From Acetobacterium tundrae (GTDB lineage: Bacteria; Bacillota; Clostridia; Eubacteriales; Eubacteriaceae), in assembly GCF_008086615.1 (NCBI RefSeq), contig NZ_RXYB01000003.1, forward strand, positions 124,001-188,000: 64,000 nt of DNA, read 5' to 3'. Positions 1 through 8,113 of this stretch are shown piece by piece. Position 1 is the first letter of the stretch. Each line of letters opens with the position of its first letter. The translations under genes and the position numbers were made by a program. Under the pieces are notes generated by a model that searched no databases, had not been told where the DNA came from, and was given only the letters and a program-made list of their open reading frames with translations.

Positions 1-1
1 A

Positions 2-2251
2 GAAGTTGCGATTGATCATCATAAAGCAGAGCTTCTTTCATTTACAACGGGATTAGTTGATCAATCTGATCAACTGCTTTTACAAAAAGATACCACTACT
101 GAACAGACCTTACAAAAATATATCGACTACGCAAATACTATCGGAATTGAATTTGTTGAGATAAGCGATTCTAGTACAGTCGCATATAAAGAACTCGTCT
201 GTGACCAGAGTGTTTTAGATTTAGCTTCCCAAAACACAACTATAAATAATAAAGAACCGACTTTATGGGTAGATGGCAGTGCCGAAATAGGATTGCATTT
301 ATTCTGCAGCTATCCCATCGTTGATTCCAACAAAAATCAGATCGGCACCGTTTTGGTGGGGTTGCCGATTGCAAATCAGACCGCTGTTGAATATATCAAA
401 AAGACTTCCGCTCTAGATGCTACTATTTTTGCTGGAAACAAACGCATTGCAACCACCATTATGAAGAACGATGTTAATCAGATCGGAACAACGCTGGATG
501 CCTCCGTTGCTTCCACAGTTCTGGATCAAGGACAAGAATATTATGGAAAATCCACGATATTAGGCGAACCTTACATGGTCGCTTACGTTCCTGTTTTTAA
601 TTCGAACAATCAACCGGTTGGTGCCTTATTTTTGGGAAAATCAATGCTCTCAATTTATACCATGCGAAACCATATTGTTTTATTAATGTCAATTTTAGGA
701 GCTCTATTGTTTTTTATATTTTATACCTTCTCCAATCACTGGCTGAAAAAAAATGTCACCCATCCCATCCGTTGGGTTGCTGATGCGATGAAAACAATTT
801 CCGAGAATGAATATAGCATTGTGGAAAATATGCCCACAGCCCAAAACGAGAAAATCGATATTCTTCAGACCACCATGCTAACAATGGTTGCAAAACTGAT
901 AGCCGGACAGAAAAAGCTGGAAACTGTAGCATATATTGATTCAATTACCGGTTTACCGAATCGCGTATTTCTTTATAAAAAATATAACGCCGCTTCACTT
1001 ATTAAAGAACAAAACGCTTTATCTGTTGTATATTATCTTGATGTGGATAATTTGAAATATATCAACAATTTATTTGGCCATCGTGTCGGCGATGGTTTGT
1101 TGATACAAATGGGAAATGTTTTAAAAGGTTTGCTCAGGGAACTTCCAGAATATGAAATATACCGCATTTCGGGGGATGAATTTGCAATCTGTAAAGAAGG
1201 TTATTATAACCGCGATGCGGTAACAAATTTGTCCAAATTGATCCTTTCCGTTTTTGAAAAAGCCTTCATCATCAATGAACAAAGTATCAGCGCAAGTGTC
1301 AGTATCGGAATCTCCTATAACGACTCTTGTAACGGTACACGATGTGAAATCTGCACGGAAAAATGCAAGGATGATTTAGAGATGCTTTTGAAGAAAGCGG
1401 AACTTGCCATGAATCGGGTCAAGCTGAATGGTAAAAATGATTTTATGCTATTTGATCCTTCAATGAACGAAGATATACAACGAAAGGCCTCTTTGGAGCA
1501 GGATTTGAAACTTGCCATGAAAAACAAGGAATTAGAGCTTTATTATCAGCCGAAATTTGATCTGGAACTGAACCATTACGATGGCATGGAAGCATTGGTA
1601 AGGTGGAATCATCCCGTACGAGGATTTATACCGCCCTTTGAATTTATTAAAATCGCCGAAGAATCCAATCTTATCATCGAATTAGGCACCTGGATCCTGG
1701 AAAAGTCCTGTCGCTTTATCATGGAATATAACCGAACCCACCATTCAGAGTATTGTGTCTCCGTCAATGTATCAACGATCCAGCTTCTAAACGAGAATTT
1801 TGAAAAAACTGTTTTGAGTATTCTTGAATCAACCGGACTGAATCCGGCTTATCTTGAACTGGAAATTACCGAGACTGTATTTATGAACTCAATGGATACC
1901 GCTTATGAAAAGCTTAAATTTTTCAAAGAGAAAAATATCAATATCGCCTTGGATGATTTCGGAACCGGCTATTCCTCCCTGACTTATTTAAAATCACTGC
2001 CGATCACAACTGTAAAACTTGATAAATCATTTGTCGATGACATTGCTTTTAATGCTATTTCTTTTGGCATTGTAGATAATGTTATCCAAATTGCCAGAAG
2101 CATCGGACTAATAATAGTAGTGGAAGGTGTCGAAACAAATGAGCAGCTTCAGATATTAAAAAGCCTGCGCTGTCATAAGATACAGGGATACTATTTTTCA
2201 AAACCAGTACCAGAAGCAGAGCTGCCTCTGGTACTCAGTCAATACCAATAA
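2..2251 (+). CDS. GGDEF-EAL cyclic-di-GMP enzyme with sensor domain, 5' end outside window
   Basis: The frame is open from the window edge, so the true start lies upstream and about 749 residues are visible. Order of parts: extracytoplasmic sensor-like region (visible residues 1-220, cache-like, inferred), one membrane helix (about 221-243), HAMP-like linker, GGDEF domain (signature SGDEFA near 387), then a complete EAL domain (EALVRWNHP near 530, EITETVF, DDFGTGYSSL near 651, KLDKSF, EGVET). The EAL motifs look intact, so c-di-GMP phosphodiesterase activity is likely. The GGDEF signature is SGDEF, which may be active or only GTP-binding. Odd: a CX4CX2CX3C cluster is inserted late in the GGDEF domain, where family members normally have a short loop. 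Ligand of the sensor region unknown. Confidence 0.92.
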   Translation, partial: EVAIDHHKAELLSFTTGLVDQSDQLLLQKDTTTEQTLQKYIDYANTIGIEFVEISDSSTVAYKELVCDQSVLDLASQNTTINNKEPTLWVDGSAEIGLHLFCSYPIVDSNKNQIGTVLVGLPIANQTAVEYIKKTSALDATIFAGNKRIATTIMKNDVNQIGTTLDASVASTVLDQGQEYYGKSTILGEPYMVAYVPVFNSNNQPVGALFLGKSMLSIYTMRNHIVLLMSILGALLFFIFYTFSNHWLKKNVTHPIRWVADAMKTISENEYSIVENMPTAQNEKIDILQTTMLTMVAKLIAGQKKLETVAYIDSITGLPNRVFLYKKYNAASLIKEQNALSVVYYLDVDNLKYINNLFGHRVGDGLLIQMGNVLKGLLRELPEYEIYRISGDEFAICKEGYYNRDAVTNLSKLILSVFEKAFIINEQSISASVSIGISYNDSCNGTRCEICTEKCKDDLEMLLKKAELAMNRVKLNGKNDFMLFDPSMNEDIQRKASLEQDLKLAMKNKELELYYQPKFDLELNHYDGMEALVRWNHPVRGFIPPFEFIKIAEESNLIIELGTWILEKSCRFIMEYNRTHHSEYCVSVNVSTIQLLNENFEKTVLSILESTGLNPAYLELEITETVFMNSMDTAYEKLKFFKEKNINIALDDFGTGYSSLTYLKSLPITTVKLDKSFVDDIAFNAISFGIVDNVIQIARSIGLIIVVEGVETNEQLQILKSLRCHKIQGYYFSKPVPEAELPLVLSQYQ

Positions 2252-2329
2252 GCTGTTATTATGATAAATTTCAGACCTTCTGCCTTATATAAAGAATGCA
2301 ATTTGAAATTCCATTCTTTATCATCTCGC

Positions 2330-3112
2330 CTATTTTGACTTGAACTGCTCATGGATTCCGAAATGATTTTGAAGGGCCTCCTGGATTTCTTCATCGCTGT
2401 CGAATGCAATCTCCGTTTCCGATTCCTTCCCGGCAATCTTCAACTGATGATCAAACAAAGTGACCCGCCCATCTTCAGTCGGCTTGGTACAGATTAGCGC
2501 CTGTCTGAAAAAGGAAGAGGGGTATGTTGATGTATAATAATTAGCGATTGCATAATCCTGAGGGTAACATTCGTCTAAGGTAAACGCATATACAGCCTGA
2601 AATACATCCTTTATCTTAAACTGAAGGATGTAACCGTAGATCGGATCTCTGGTGATTCGATAACGCCTCATAAAGTCCTCCTGCTCGAATCCCTCCTCTA
2701 ACAAAATTGGGGAAACTGGACCATTGCCGCCAAAACCAACGTCACAAAGCCAGTTTTGACCATCAATTTCAACAAGCATAACCTGATGTGTTTTTCCCGA
2801 AGATTCAAACCCATCCTTCCATACTCTGGCTAAAAGATTTTCTACCCGAAATCCCAGTTTTTTCAGCACAAAAGAAAACAGCCTGTTCATCTCAAAACAA
2901 TAGCCGCCTCGTTTGTTCGTTACAATTTTTTTAAACAAATCGTCGATCTCAAGGGAAATCGGTTTTTGATTCAATATGTCGAGGTTTTCAAAAGGAACCT
3001 TCATCACCTGGGCGATATGCAGACCTCTTAATGTTTCAATGGTAACATCCGTCGGTCCACTATATTCAATTCTTTTGAAATATGCCATGATGTCAAATAA
3101 TTCATTACTCAT
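2330..3112 (-). CDS. nat: Arylamine N-acetyltransferase (NAT family)
   Basis: A 260-residue protein, the usual NAT length. It would transfer acetyl from acetyl-CoA to arylamines or hydrazines by a cysteine ping-pong mechanism in the cytoplasm. The triad is visible: Cys72 in RGGYCFEMN, His109 in KTHQVML and Asp124 in LCDVGFGG. The frame is open 25 codons further upstream, but the ATG at 3112 is preceded by an AGGAG site at correct spacing and the residues before it do not resemble the family, so this start was chosen. It is monocistronic and converges with the upstream c-di-GMP gene. Physiological substrate is unknown. Confidence 0.93.
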   Translation of the reverse strand: MSNELFDIMAYFKRIEYSGPTDVTIETLRGLHIAQVMKVPFENLDILNQKPISLEIDDLFKKIVTNKRGGYCFEMNRLFSFVLKKLGFRVENLLARVWKDGFESSGKTHQVMLVEIDGQNWLCDVGFGGNGPVSPILLEEGFEQEDFMRRYRITRDPIYGYILQFKIKDVFQAVYAFTLDECYPQDYAIANYYTSTYPSSFFRQALICTKPTEDGRVTLFDHQLKIAGKESETEIAFDSDEEIQEALQNHFGIHEQFKSK

Positions 3113-3360
3113 ACAATTTTCTCCTACTCTGCTGTCAGTAAATATAAATCTAACCTTAATATTAAACCTTTTCATGAAAACTGACAATCGATTTTCAAAA
3201 AATATTGCAACTTAATTGAGCACTGTTTGGGGCAATCGTTCTTGAGGAAAAACAGATAAAGAAAACCTCCCCCTATTTTTATGCTAATTCCACCCATAAC
3301 GCCTTAAAGTAGCATTCTATCGTGTACACAAATTTATTACAAACGTTTACAAAATATCTA

Positions 3361-3388
3361 TTTACTTCTGCGAAATAGGTGTTATAAT
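3361..3388 (+). promoter_or_regulatory. Sigma-A-type promoter for the gene-free transcript
   Basis: TTTACT (3361-3366) and a perfect TATAAT (3383-3388) are separated by 16 bp. No protein gene follows for about 1 kb; the next strong signal is an intrinsic terminator at 3918-3967. Motif reading only. Confidence 0.55.
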
Positions 3389-3393
3389 AAAAT

Positions 3394-3970
3394 TGAATCA
3401 AAGATCAACCTAAATCTTTTTCTAAGTTGAATGATTTTGATCATTGAAAAGTAAACAAACGCTTAACTGACCGATAAGATTAAAAAAGAAGCGGAAAAGA
3501 ATGAGTATCAACTACCCACTTCATAAAATTGATTTTATCTATCATTAACTTCCGATATGCAAAACAAGTATAAAAAGCAATCGGGAATTGGGAGTATTAG
3601 TTTAAGATTGGTATTGGTATTATGGAAAACACATCTCATTTAATTATTTATAAAGGGAAGGCATCCATAATAAAGAATAATAAATCAAGAATGAAACATA
3701 GTCTCAAAAACAAGTGATGATTAAAGTCAGCCAGGAAAATATTTGAACGAAAGAACAAGTTCCTCTGAAATTAATGACATTGGGAAAAGAATCCCAATCG
3801 AAAAAGTAAGATAGTTCCTGATCCTTAAGTGATGAGTTTATGTTAGAAAAGAAAAAAGAAGATTTTTGATGAAAATCGAAAGGGGTGAATCCAACAGGAT
3901 GACATCTGAGATTGTAAGCTAAAGCCGGTTCTGCAGGTAAAATGTAGAATCGGCTTTAGCGTTTTTTGGA
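3394..3970 (+). ncRNA. Candidate large structured non-coding RNA, about 575 nt
   Basis: A promoter at 3361-3388 and a strong intrinsic terminator at 3918-3967 bracket about 575 nt with no credible open frame on either strand. The plus strand is markedly purine-rich, as in many structured Firmicutes RNAs. Local hairpins can be read directly: UUCCGAU at 3550 with AUCGGGA at 3580, extended by UGC/GCA; AUUGGGA with UCCCAAU around 3779-3797; GAUUUU with AAAAUC around 3861-3877; and the terminator stem. The size lies in the range of known large bacterial RNAs of Firmicutes (OLE, ROOL), but I cannot assign it to either: no diagnostic sequence was recognised and the OLE partner gene is not adjacent. 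It could also be decayed DNA carrying a chance promoter. Confidence 0.42.
3918..3967 (+). terminator. Intrinsic terminator
   Basis: GCTAAAGCCG pairs with CGGCTTTAGC, with four further pairs inside the loop, followed by GTTTTTT on the plus strand. It ends the candidate RNA; there is no plus-strand coding gene upstream that would need it. Confidence 0.85.
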
Positions 3971-3987
3971 TCCGTTTTTTTACCGTT

Positions 3988-4178
3988 TTATTGGTTATAC
4001 TGATTCAGGGTTGCTCTTAGGCTCTCCATCAATTCATCTCTGACACAATCAGACGAGAGAACCTTGACTTGTTTTCCATGCTGCATCAACCAATAAATGA
4101 GGCCTTTACTATCCATCACCTGAATGTAGTATTCAAAGCCGTCAATACTTTCAGTAATTTTAATTTAATATCTGCCAT
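3988..4178 (-). pseudogene. Remnant of a WYL-domain transcription regulator (C-terminal end)
   Basis: The minus strand reads ITESIDGFEYYIQVMDS then KGLIYWLMQHGKQVKVLSS and ends LMESLRATLNQYNQ before a stop at 3988. This looks like the last part of a WYL ligand-binding domain. An ATG at 4178 with an AGAGG site lies in a different frame (MADIKLK), so a frameshift near 4160 splits it, and the helix-turn-helix half is absent. Either a decayed gene or, less likely, a very short WYL-like protein carrying a sequencing error. No function is expected as it stands. Confidence 0.6.
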
Positions 4179-4294
4179 CATTACCTCTTTAGAATTCATC
4201 TCTTTTTTCTTTATTTTAACACATCTCCAGTTTTTATATTATTTAATTTAATCTCATCTCTTTTATAAATTTTTGAGATATCTTTAATTTTGTC

Positions 4295-4354
4295 TTGACA
4301 GTAAAGAGACAATGTCTTACAATAGCGTTATGGTTAGTTAGTCAACCAACTAAC
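4295..4354 (+). promoter_or_regulatory. Promoter and palindromic operator of the GntR-ABC operon
   Basis: A consensus TTGACA (4295-4300), 17 bp, then TACAAT (4318-4323). Directly downstream, overlapping the expected transcription start, is an inverted repeat GTTAGTT...AACTAAC (4333-4354). Its place suggests repression by the GntR protein encoded first in the operon; the assignment of regulator to site is inference. Confidence 0.75.
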
Positions 4355-4379
4355 AAATAAACATAAAGGGAGTGTTTCT

Positions 4380-4748
4380 TTGCAAATAAATTTTGAAGAT
4401 GAACGCCCGATTTTCATGCAAATTGCCGAAGGTATTGAAGATGCGATATTAACCGGTGCCTTTGCTGAAGAAGAACAGATTCCTTCCATAACTGAATTGT
4501 CGGTAAATTATAAGATCAACCCGGCGACCGCTCTCAAAGGGATCTCGATCCTGGTGGATGAGGGAATCATTTTTAAGAAACGGGGGATTGGCATGTTCGT
4601 TGCCCAAGGGTCGGTTTTGAAACTGCGGGATAAACGAAAAGAATTATTTTATGAACATTATATTAAACGGCTCATTGAAGAAGCAAATAAATTAGGAATT
4701 ACCACTGCAGAAATACTGGATATGGTAGAGAGAGGTTATGAAGAATGA
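4380..4748 (+). CDS. GntR-family regulator, short YtrA type
   Basis: A 122-residue protein: an N-terminal winged helix-turn-helix (residues about 8-72, ending KKRGIGMFVAQG) and a short helical tail (about 75-122) instead of a large effector domain. This is the YtrA subfamily layout, normally encoded just before an ABC transporter and repressing it. The start is TTG at 4380 with a GGGAG site 7 nt upstream; no ATG is available nearby. The stop overlaps the ATG of the ABC ATPase by 4 nt, so the genes are translationally coupled. Likely autoregulated through the palindrome at 4333-4354. Inducer unknown; in relatives, cell-envelope antibiotics induce such operons. Confidence 0.88.
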   Translation: MQINFEDERPIFMQIAEGIEDAILTGAFAEEEQIPSITELSVNYKINPATALKGISILVDEGIIFKKRGIGMFVAQGSVLKLRDKRKELFYEHYIKRLIEEANKLGITTAEILDMVERGYEE

Positions 4749-5599
4749 ACGGAATTGAAGTAAATAACATCACCAAAAGATTTGGCGATACGCTGGCACT
4801 AAATCAGGTATCGCTAAAATTTGAACCTAACAAAATTTACGGATTATTGGGCCGAAATGGTGCCGGAAAATCGACACTGTTAAACATTATCACCAATCGT
4901 CTCTTTCCGGATGAAGGCGATATTAAGATTGAAGGCTTGGCCAGTGCCGAAAATGATGAGGCGCAAAACAAGGTCTATTTGATGTCTGAAAAGAATTTAT
5001 ACCCAGACAGCATGAGTTGCCGGGAGGTGTTTAAATGGAGCCGGATGTTTTACCCGAACTTTGATTTGGAATATGCGATGGAACTAGCCAAGCAGTTCGG
5101 TTTGGATATTAATAAAAAGATCAAAACCCTTTCTACCGGATTTTCGTCTATTTTTAAAATTGTGATCGCTTTATCCGTCAATACCCCCTACGTTTTGTTT
5201 GATGAACCTATTTTAGGGCTCGACGCAAACCACCGCGAAATGTTTTATAAATTATTAATTAAAAAGTACAGTCTTTCCCCATTTACGGCGATCATATCAA
5301 CACATTTAATTGAAGAAGTCGCGATGATGCTTGAGAATGTCATGATTATCAAAAATGGTGAACTATTGATCAATGAATCCTGTGAAACCCTGCTCAAAAG
5401 CGGCTATTCCGTGTCGGGAACGGCAAAACAGATTGATGCTTTTATTATGGGCAAAGAGGTTATCAGTATTGACGCTCTGGGCGGACTAAAAACAGCGACA
5501 ATCATCGGAGCTGTTGATAAAAACACCATCCCCCTCGGCCTTGAAATGACGGGTCTTGATCTGCAAAAATTCTTTATTAAACTTACAAACGAGGAGTAG
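4745..5599 (+). CDS. ABC transporter ATP-binding protein
   Basis: A 284-residue cytoplasmic ATPase. Walker A GLLGRNGAGKST (about residue 34), a degenerate signature LSTGFSS in place of LSGGQ, Walker B YVLFDEPILGLD, and a switch His in STHLIEE. The C-terminal 70 residues are an extra domain of the kind found in GntR-linked exporters. It starts with an ATG overlapping the regulator's stop and ends 4 nt before the permease start, so the three genes form one operon (regulator-ATPase-permease). The family exports peptides or antibiotics or senses envelope stress; the substrate cannot be read from the sequence. Confidence 0.93.
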   Translation: MNGIEVNNITKRFGDTLALNQVSLKFEPNKIYGLLGRNGAGKSTLLNIITNRLFPDEGDIKIEGLASAENDEAQNKVYLMSEKNLYPDSMSCREVFKWSRMFYPNFDLEYAMELAKQFGLDINKKIKTLSTGFSSIFKIVIALSVNTPYVLFDEPILGLDANHREMFYKLLIKKYSLSPFTAIISTHLIEEVAMMLENVMIIKNGELLINESCETLLKSGYSVSGTAKQIDAFIMGKEVISIDALGGLKTATIIGAVDKNTIPLGLEMTGLDLQKFFIKLTNEE

Positions 5600-5603
5600 A
5601 AAA

Positions 5604-6389
5604 ATGAAATTAAGCGCAATTTACAAATTTCAGTTAGCGGAACACAAGAGATCGATTATTGTTTTTTATCTTGTCATAATTGCAACTCTTGCCTTCGTCT
5701 TTGCAACTAATGCTGTTTCCGGACTGATTTCAAGCCAAAGTGCCTTTTCAATTCAGGTTACCGGTATCGATCTGGCCCCTGCCATTTTTCTTTTTGTTTA
5801 CGGCCTGAATGCCTTTAAAGAAAATTTTCAAATGTCTCTGCAAAATGGGATATCCCGAAAAACTCTATTCATTAATCAGATAGCCGTTGACTTAACTCTC
5901 GCTGTGGGCATGTCCCTGCTTAATCAGATTTTTTTGTTCATCGGAAAATCAATGGCCTCTTTTTTCAACACGATTCAGTACTCGAGCATATTGGAGAAAA
6001 TTTACGACTTGCGATATGCGGGACATCCAAATGGATTAATGCTATATCTAGAAAATTTTTTATTCTACATCTTTTTATTTGCTGCTTTCTTATCAATCGG
6101 CTATTTTATCTCCGTGGCATTCTATCGTATGAATAAGAAGCAAAAATTCGCTTATAGCTTCGGTTTTTATATTCTGGCTTTCGTTGCTTTCCCCCTCATT
6201 GATGAGCTGTTATATAAATTGGGGATTTTCAGTGTTCAGATTTCTGAAGTGCTGCTCAGGTTTTTATATGCCATCATGGGAGTTTCAGCCCAGAACCCTT
6301 ACATCGCCATGATTTCACTTTTAATAATCAGCATCATCATGCGCAGTTTAACCTGGCTTCTCGTTAGAAAAACGGGTATCAAAAATTAA
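5604..6389 (+). CDS. ABC transporter permease, membrane protein
   Basis: A 261-residue protein with about six hydrophobic segments (about residues 17-40, 58-78, 97-115, 150-175, 193-213, 235-252). It is the membrane partner of the preceding ATPase, and the GAGGAG site just before the ATG at 5604 fixes the start; the frame is open 16 codons earlier, inside the ATPase gene. No recognisable domain beyond a general ABC-2-like permease. With the GntR regulator and ATPase it probably forms a self-regulated export or detoxification system. No other membrane subunit follows, so it would act as a homodimer. Confidence 0.85.
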   Translation: MKLSAIYKFQLAEHKRSIIVFYLVIIATLAFVFATNAVSGLISSQSAFSIQVTGIDLAPAIFLFVYGLNAFKENFQMSLQNGISRKTLFINQIAVDLTLAVGMSLLNQIFLFIGKSMASFFNTIQYSSILEKIYDLRYAGHPNGLMLYLENFLFYIFLFAAFLSIGYFISVAFYRMNKKQKFAYSFGFYILAFVAFPLIDELLYKLGIFSVQISEVLLRFLYAIMGVSAQNPYIAMISLLIISIIMRSLTWLLVRKTGIKN

Positions 6390-6407
6390 GCGACATAAAA
6401 CCGATTG

Positions 6408-6436
6408 TTTACTATTGGTGCAAAATCATATATAAT
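6408..6436 (+). promoter_or_regulatory. Promoter of the choloylglycine-hydrolase-family gene
   Basis: TTTACT (6408-6413), 17 bp, TATAAT (6431-6436), about 30 bp before the GTG start, so this gene is transcribed separately from the ABC operon. Confidence 0.65.
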
Positions 6437-6465
6437 TAGGCAAATGTAGAAAGAAGGTAGCAACT

Positions 6466-7449
6466 GTGTGTACAAGTATAACATTAAAGACCAACGATCG
6501 ATTAAACCTGCTCGCCAGAACGATGGATTTCGCTTTTATTCTTGAACCAGAACTTATTTTCATCCCCCGGAAATATCCCCTTATCTTTGAAATGGATGGG
6601 CCTGAACGGTCAGCAAAATACGCCTTAATGGGCATTGGCCAGCAACAGGAAACTTGCACTTTTACTGATGGGGTGAATGAAGTAGGACTCGCCTGTGCCA
6701 CGTTGTATTTCCCAGGCTATGCAGAATACAGTAAAGAGATCGTTGCTGATAAAACCAACCTTGCCTCCTATGAGGTCGTGGGATGGCTTTTATCTAATTT
6801 TTCAACCATCGATGAAGTTAAAGAAGCTATTTCCCAATTAAATGTTGTCAATACGCCAGCTACACTTTTTGGAATTGTGACCCCGCTTCACTGGATTGTA
6901 ACCGACAAAAACGGCAATACCATTGTCATTGAGCCCATGAAGAGTGGACTCGTCATTCACGATAATCCTCTTGGGGTAATGTCCAACAGTCCTGATTTTA
7001 ATTGGCATTTGACCAATATTCGCAATTACATTGGCATTAATCCCTGTAAAATAGAACCACTAAAATTAAATGGTCTCACCTTTTCACCATTTGGCAATGG
7101 TGCAAGGGCAATTGGTTTACCGGGTGATTATACGCCGCCATCACGATTTATGCGCGCACTTTTTGGAAAAGAGGCCATCAATGAATTAGATAATGAAGAT
7201 GAAGGAGTTAAAGCGGCCTTTCATATTTTAGCATCAGTTGATATTCCAAAAGGAAGCGTCATCACCGATGAAGGTGTTGATTATACTCAATACACCGCCT
7301 GTATGGTTTGCAACACCGGTACTTATTACGTGAAAACCTACGATAATAACCAAATAACCCGGGCATGTCTTTTTGATGAAGATTTAGATGCTTCAGAACT
7401 TAAGGTTTGGAAAATTCCGCAAACACAGCAATACGGTCGTTTAGCATAA
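6466..7449 (+). CDS. Choloylglycine hydrolase / penicillin V acylase family Ntn-hydrolase
   Basis: A 327-residue protein. It starts Met-Cys (GTG start at 6466); removal of Met would expose Cys2 as the N-terminal nucleophile. Arg18 and Asp21 (LLARTMDF), the Asn of GVMSNSPDF and the Arg of PPSRFMRA match the catalytic set of bile salt hydrolases and penicillin V acylases. The family cleaves amide bonds of conjugated bile acids, penicillin V or N-acyl homoserine lactones, and sequence reading does not tell them apart. There is no signal peptide, so it is cytoplasmic. It has its own promoter. A substrate in a free-living anaerobe is uncertain; acyl-amide hydrolysis is the safe statement. Confidence 0.9.
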   Translation: MCTSITLKTNDRLNLLARTMDFAFILEPELIFIPRKYPLIFEMDGPERSAKYALMGIGQQQETCTFTDGVNEVGLACATLYFPGYAEYSKEIVADKTNLASYEVVGWLLSNFSTIDEVKEAISQLNVVNTPATLFGIVTPLHWIVTDKNGNTIVIEPMKSGLVIHDNPLGVMSNSPDFNWHLTNIRNYIGINPCKIEPLKLNGLTFSPFGNGARAIGLPGDYTPPSRFMRALFGKEAINELDNEDEGVKAAFHILASVDIPKGSVITDEGVDYTQYTACMVCNTGTYYVKTYDNNQITRACLFDEDLDASELKVWKIPQTQQYGRLA

Positions 7450-7517
7450 AAAACAAACTCATTTTAGCTGTTCCAGTTTCTTTATTTCTTCAACTTTGCG
7501 TTCCCCTCCGTTCAAAA

Positions 7518-7568
7518 AATAAGTGGCTATGACTGTCCTCGAACCGGACTTAACTCATAACCACTTAA
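7518..7568. repeat. Dispersed imperfect palindrome, copy A
   Basis: AAGTGG-TATGA-TGTC arms paired with GAC-TCATA-CCACTT across a short loop. The same core (TGGTTATGATTGTC) recurs at 10193-10243, 20712-20759 and, truncated, at 21136-21170. This copy lies in the 125-bp gap between the convergent hydrolase and leucine-rich-repeat genes, where it could also stop transcription. Confidence 0.7.
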
Positions 7569-7574
7569 TTTCAT

Positions 7575-8075
7575 TTATTTTCGATGAAGCACTACATTCG
7601 GGCAGCCTTCAAACGCTTTATCACTGATTTCTTTAATTGTTGACGGCAGATATACGTCTGTTAAATTAGCACAGTCTTTAAATGCCCAGGGCAGGATTTT
7701 CCTGGTTCCTTCATTAATCCTGACCGTATTCAGTTGATCGCACTGGTTAAAGGTGAAGGAAGCGATCCGGTCCACACTTCCCGGAATTTCAATTTCCTCG
7801 ATGCCGCATCTAGTCATTGAATATTGCCAAAAATCTTTGAGGTTCGCAGGCAGTTTCACTTCCTTCAGGTTTTCACACCCATCAAATAAAAATCCGCCGA
7901 TTTCAATGATTGAATCCGGAAATTCCACCCGCACCAATTCTTGGTGTCCTTTAAACAGATCATCCGCAACAATCAGAATGTCTCTATCCGTTGGAATAAT
8001 GGCTTCCTCGCCCTCCCCTTCACAACTCATCAGGCACATACCAAAATCTTGGGTTTTATAATAGTATTCGTACAT
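7575..8075 (-). CDS. Leucine-rich repeat protein, BspA type
   Basis: A 166-residue protein made almost wholly of BspA-type (LRR_5) repeats of about 23 residues, e.g. FEGCPNVVL, FDGCENLKEVKLP, FNQCDQLNTVRI and FKDCANLTDVYLP, spaced through residues 45-165. There is no signal peptide or anchor, so unlike most BspA proteins it is probably cytoplasmic. The start at 8075 has an AGAAGGAGA site. It ends just before repeat copy A and is convergent with the hydrolase gene. Function is unknown; these repeats bind proteins. Confidence 0.85.
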   Translation of the reverse strand: MYEYYYKTQDFGMCLMSCEGEGEEAIIPTDRDILIVADDLFKGHQELVRVEFPDSIIEIGGFLFDGCENLKEVKLPANLKDFWQYSMTRCGIEEIEIPGSVDRIASFTFNQCDQLNTVRINEGTRKILPWAFKDCANLTDVYLPSTIKEISDKAFEGCPNVVLHRK

Positions 8076-8113
8076 CTCTTATTCTCCTTCTCCAACATTA
8101 CTTTTTAAATTCT

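Noticed and set aside
4069-4251. Plus-strand reading frame of 60 residues
   Set aside because: It lies antisense to the WYL remnant, has no ribosome site, and its sequence is hydrophobic noise.
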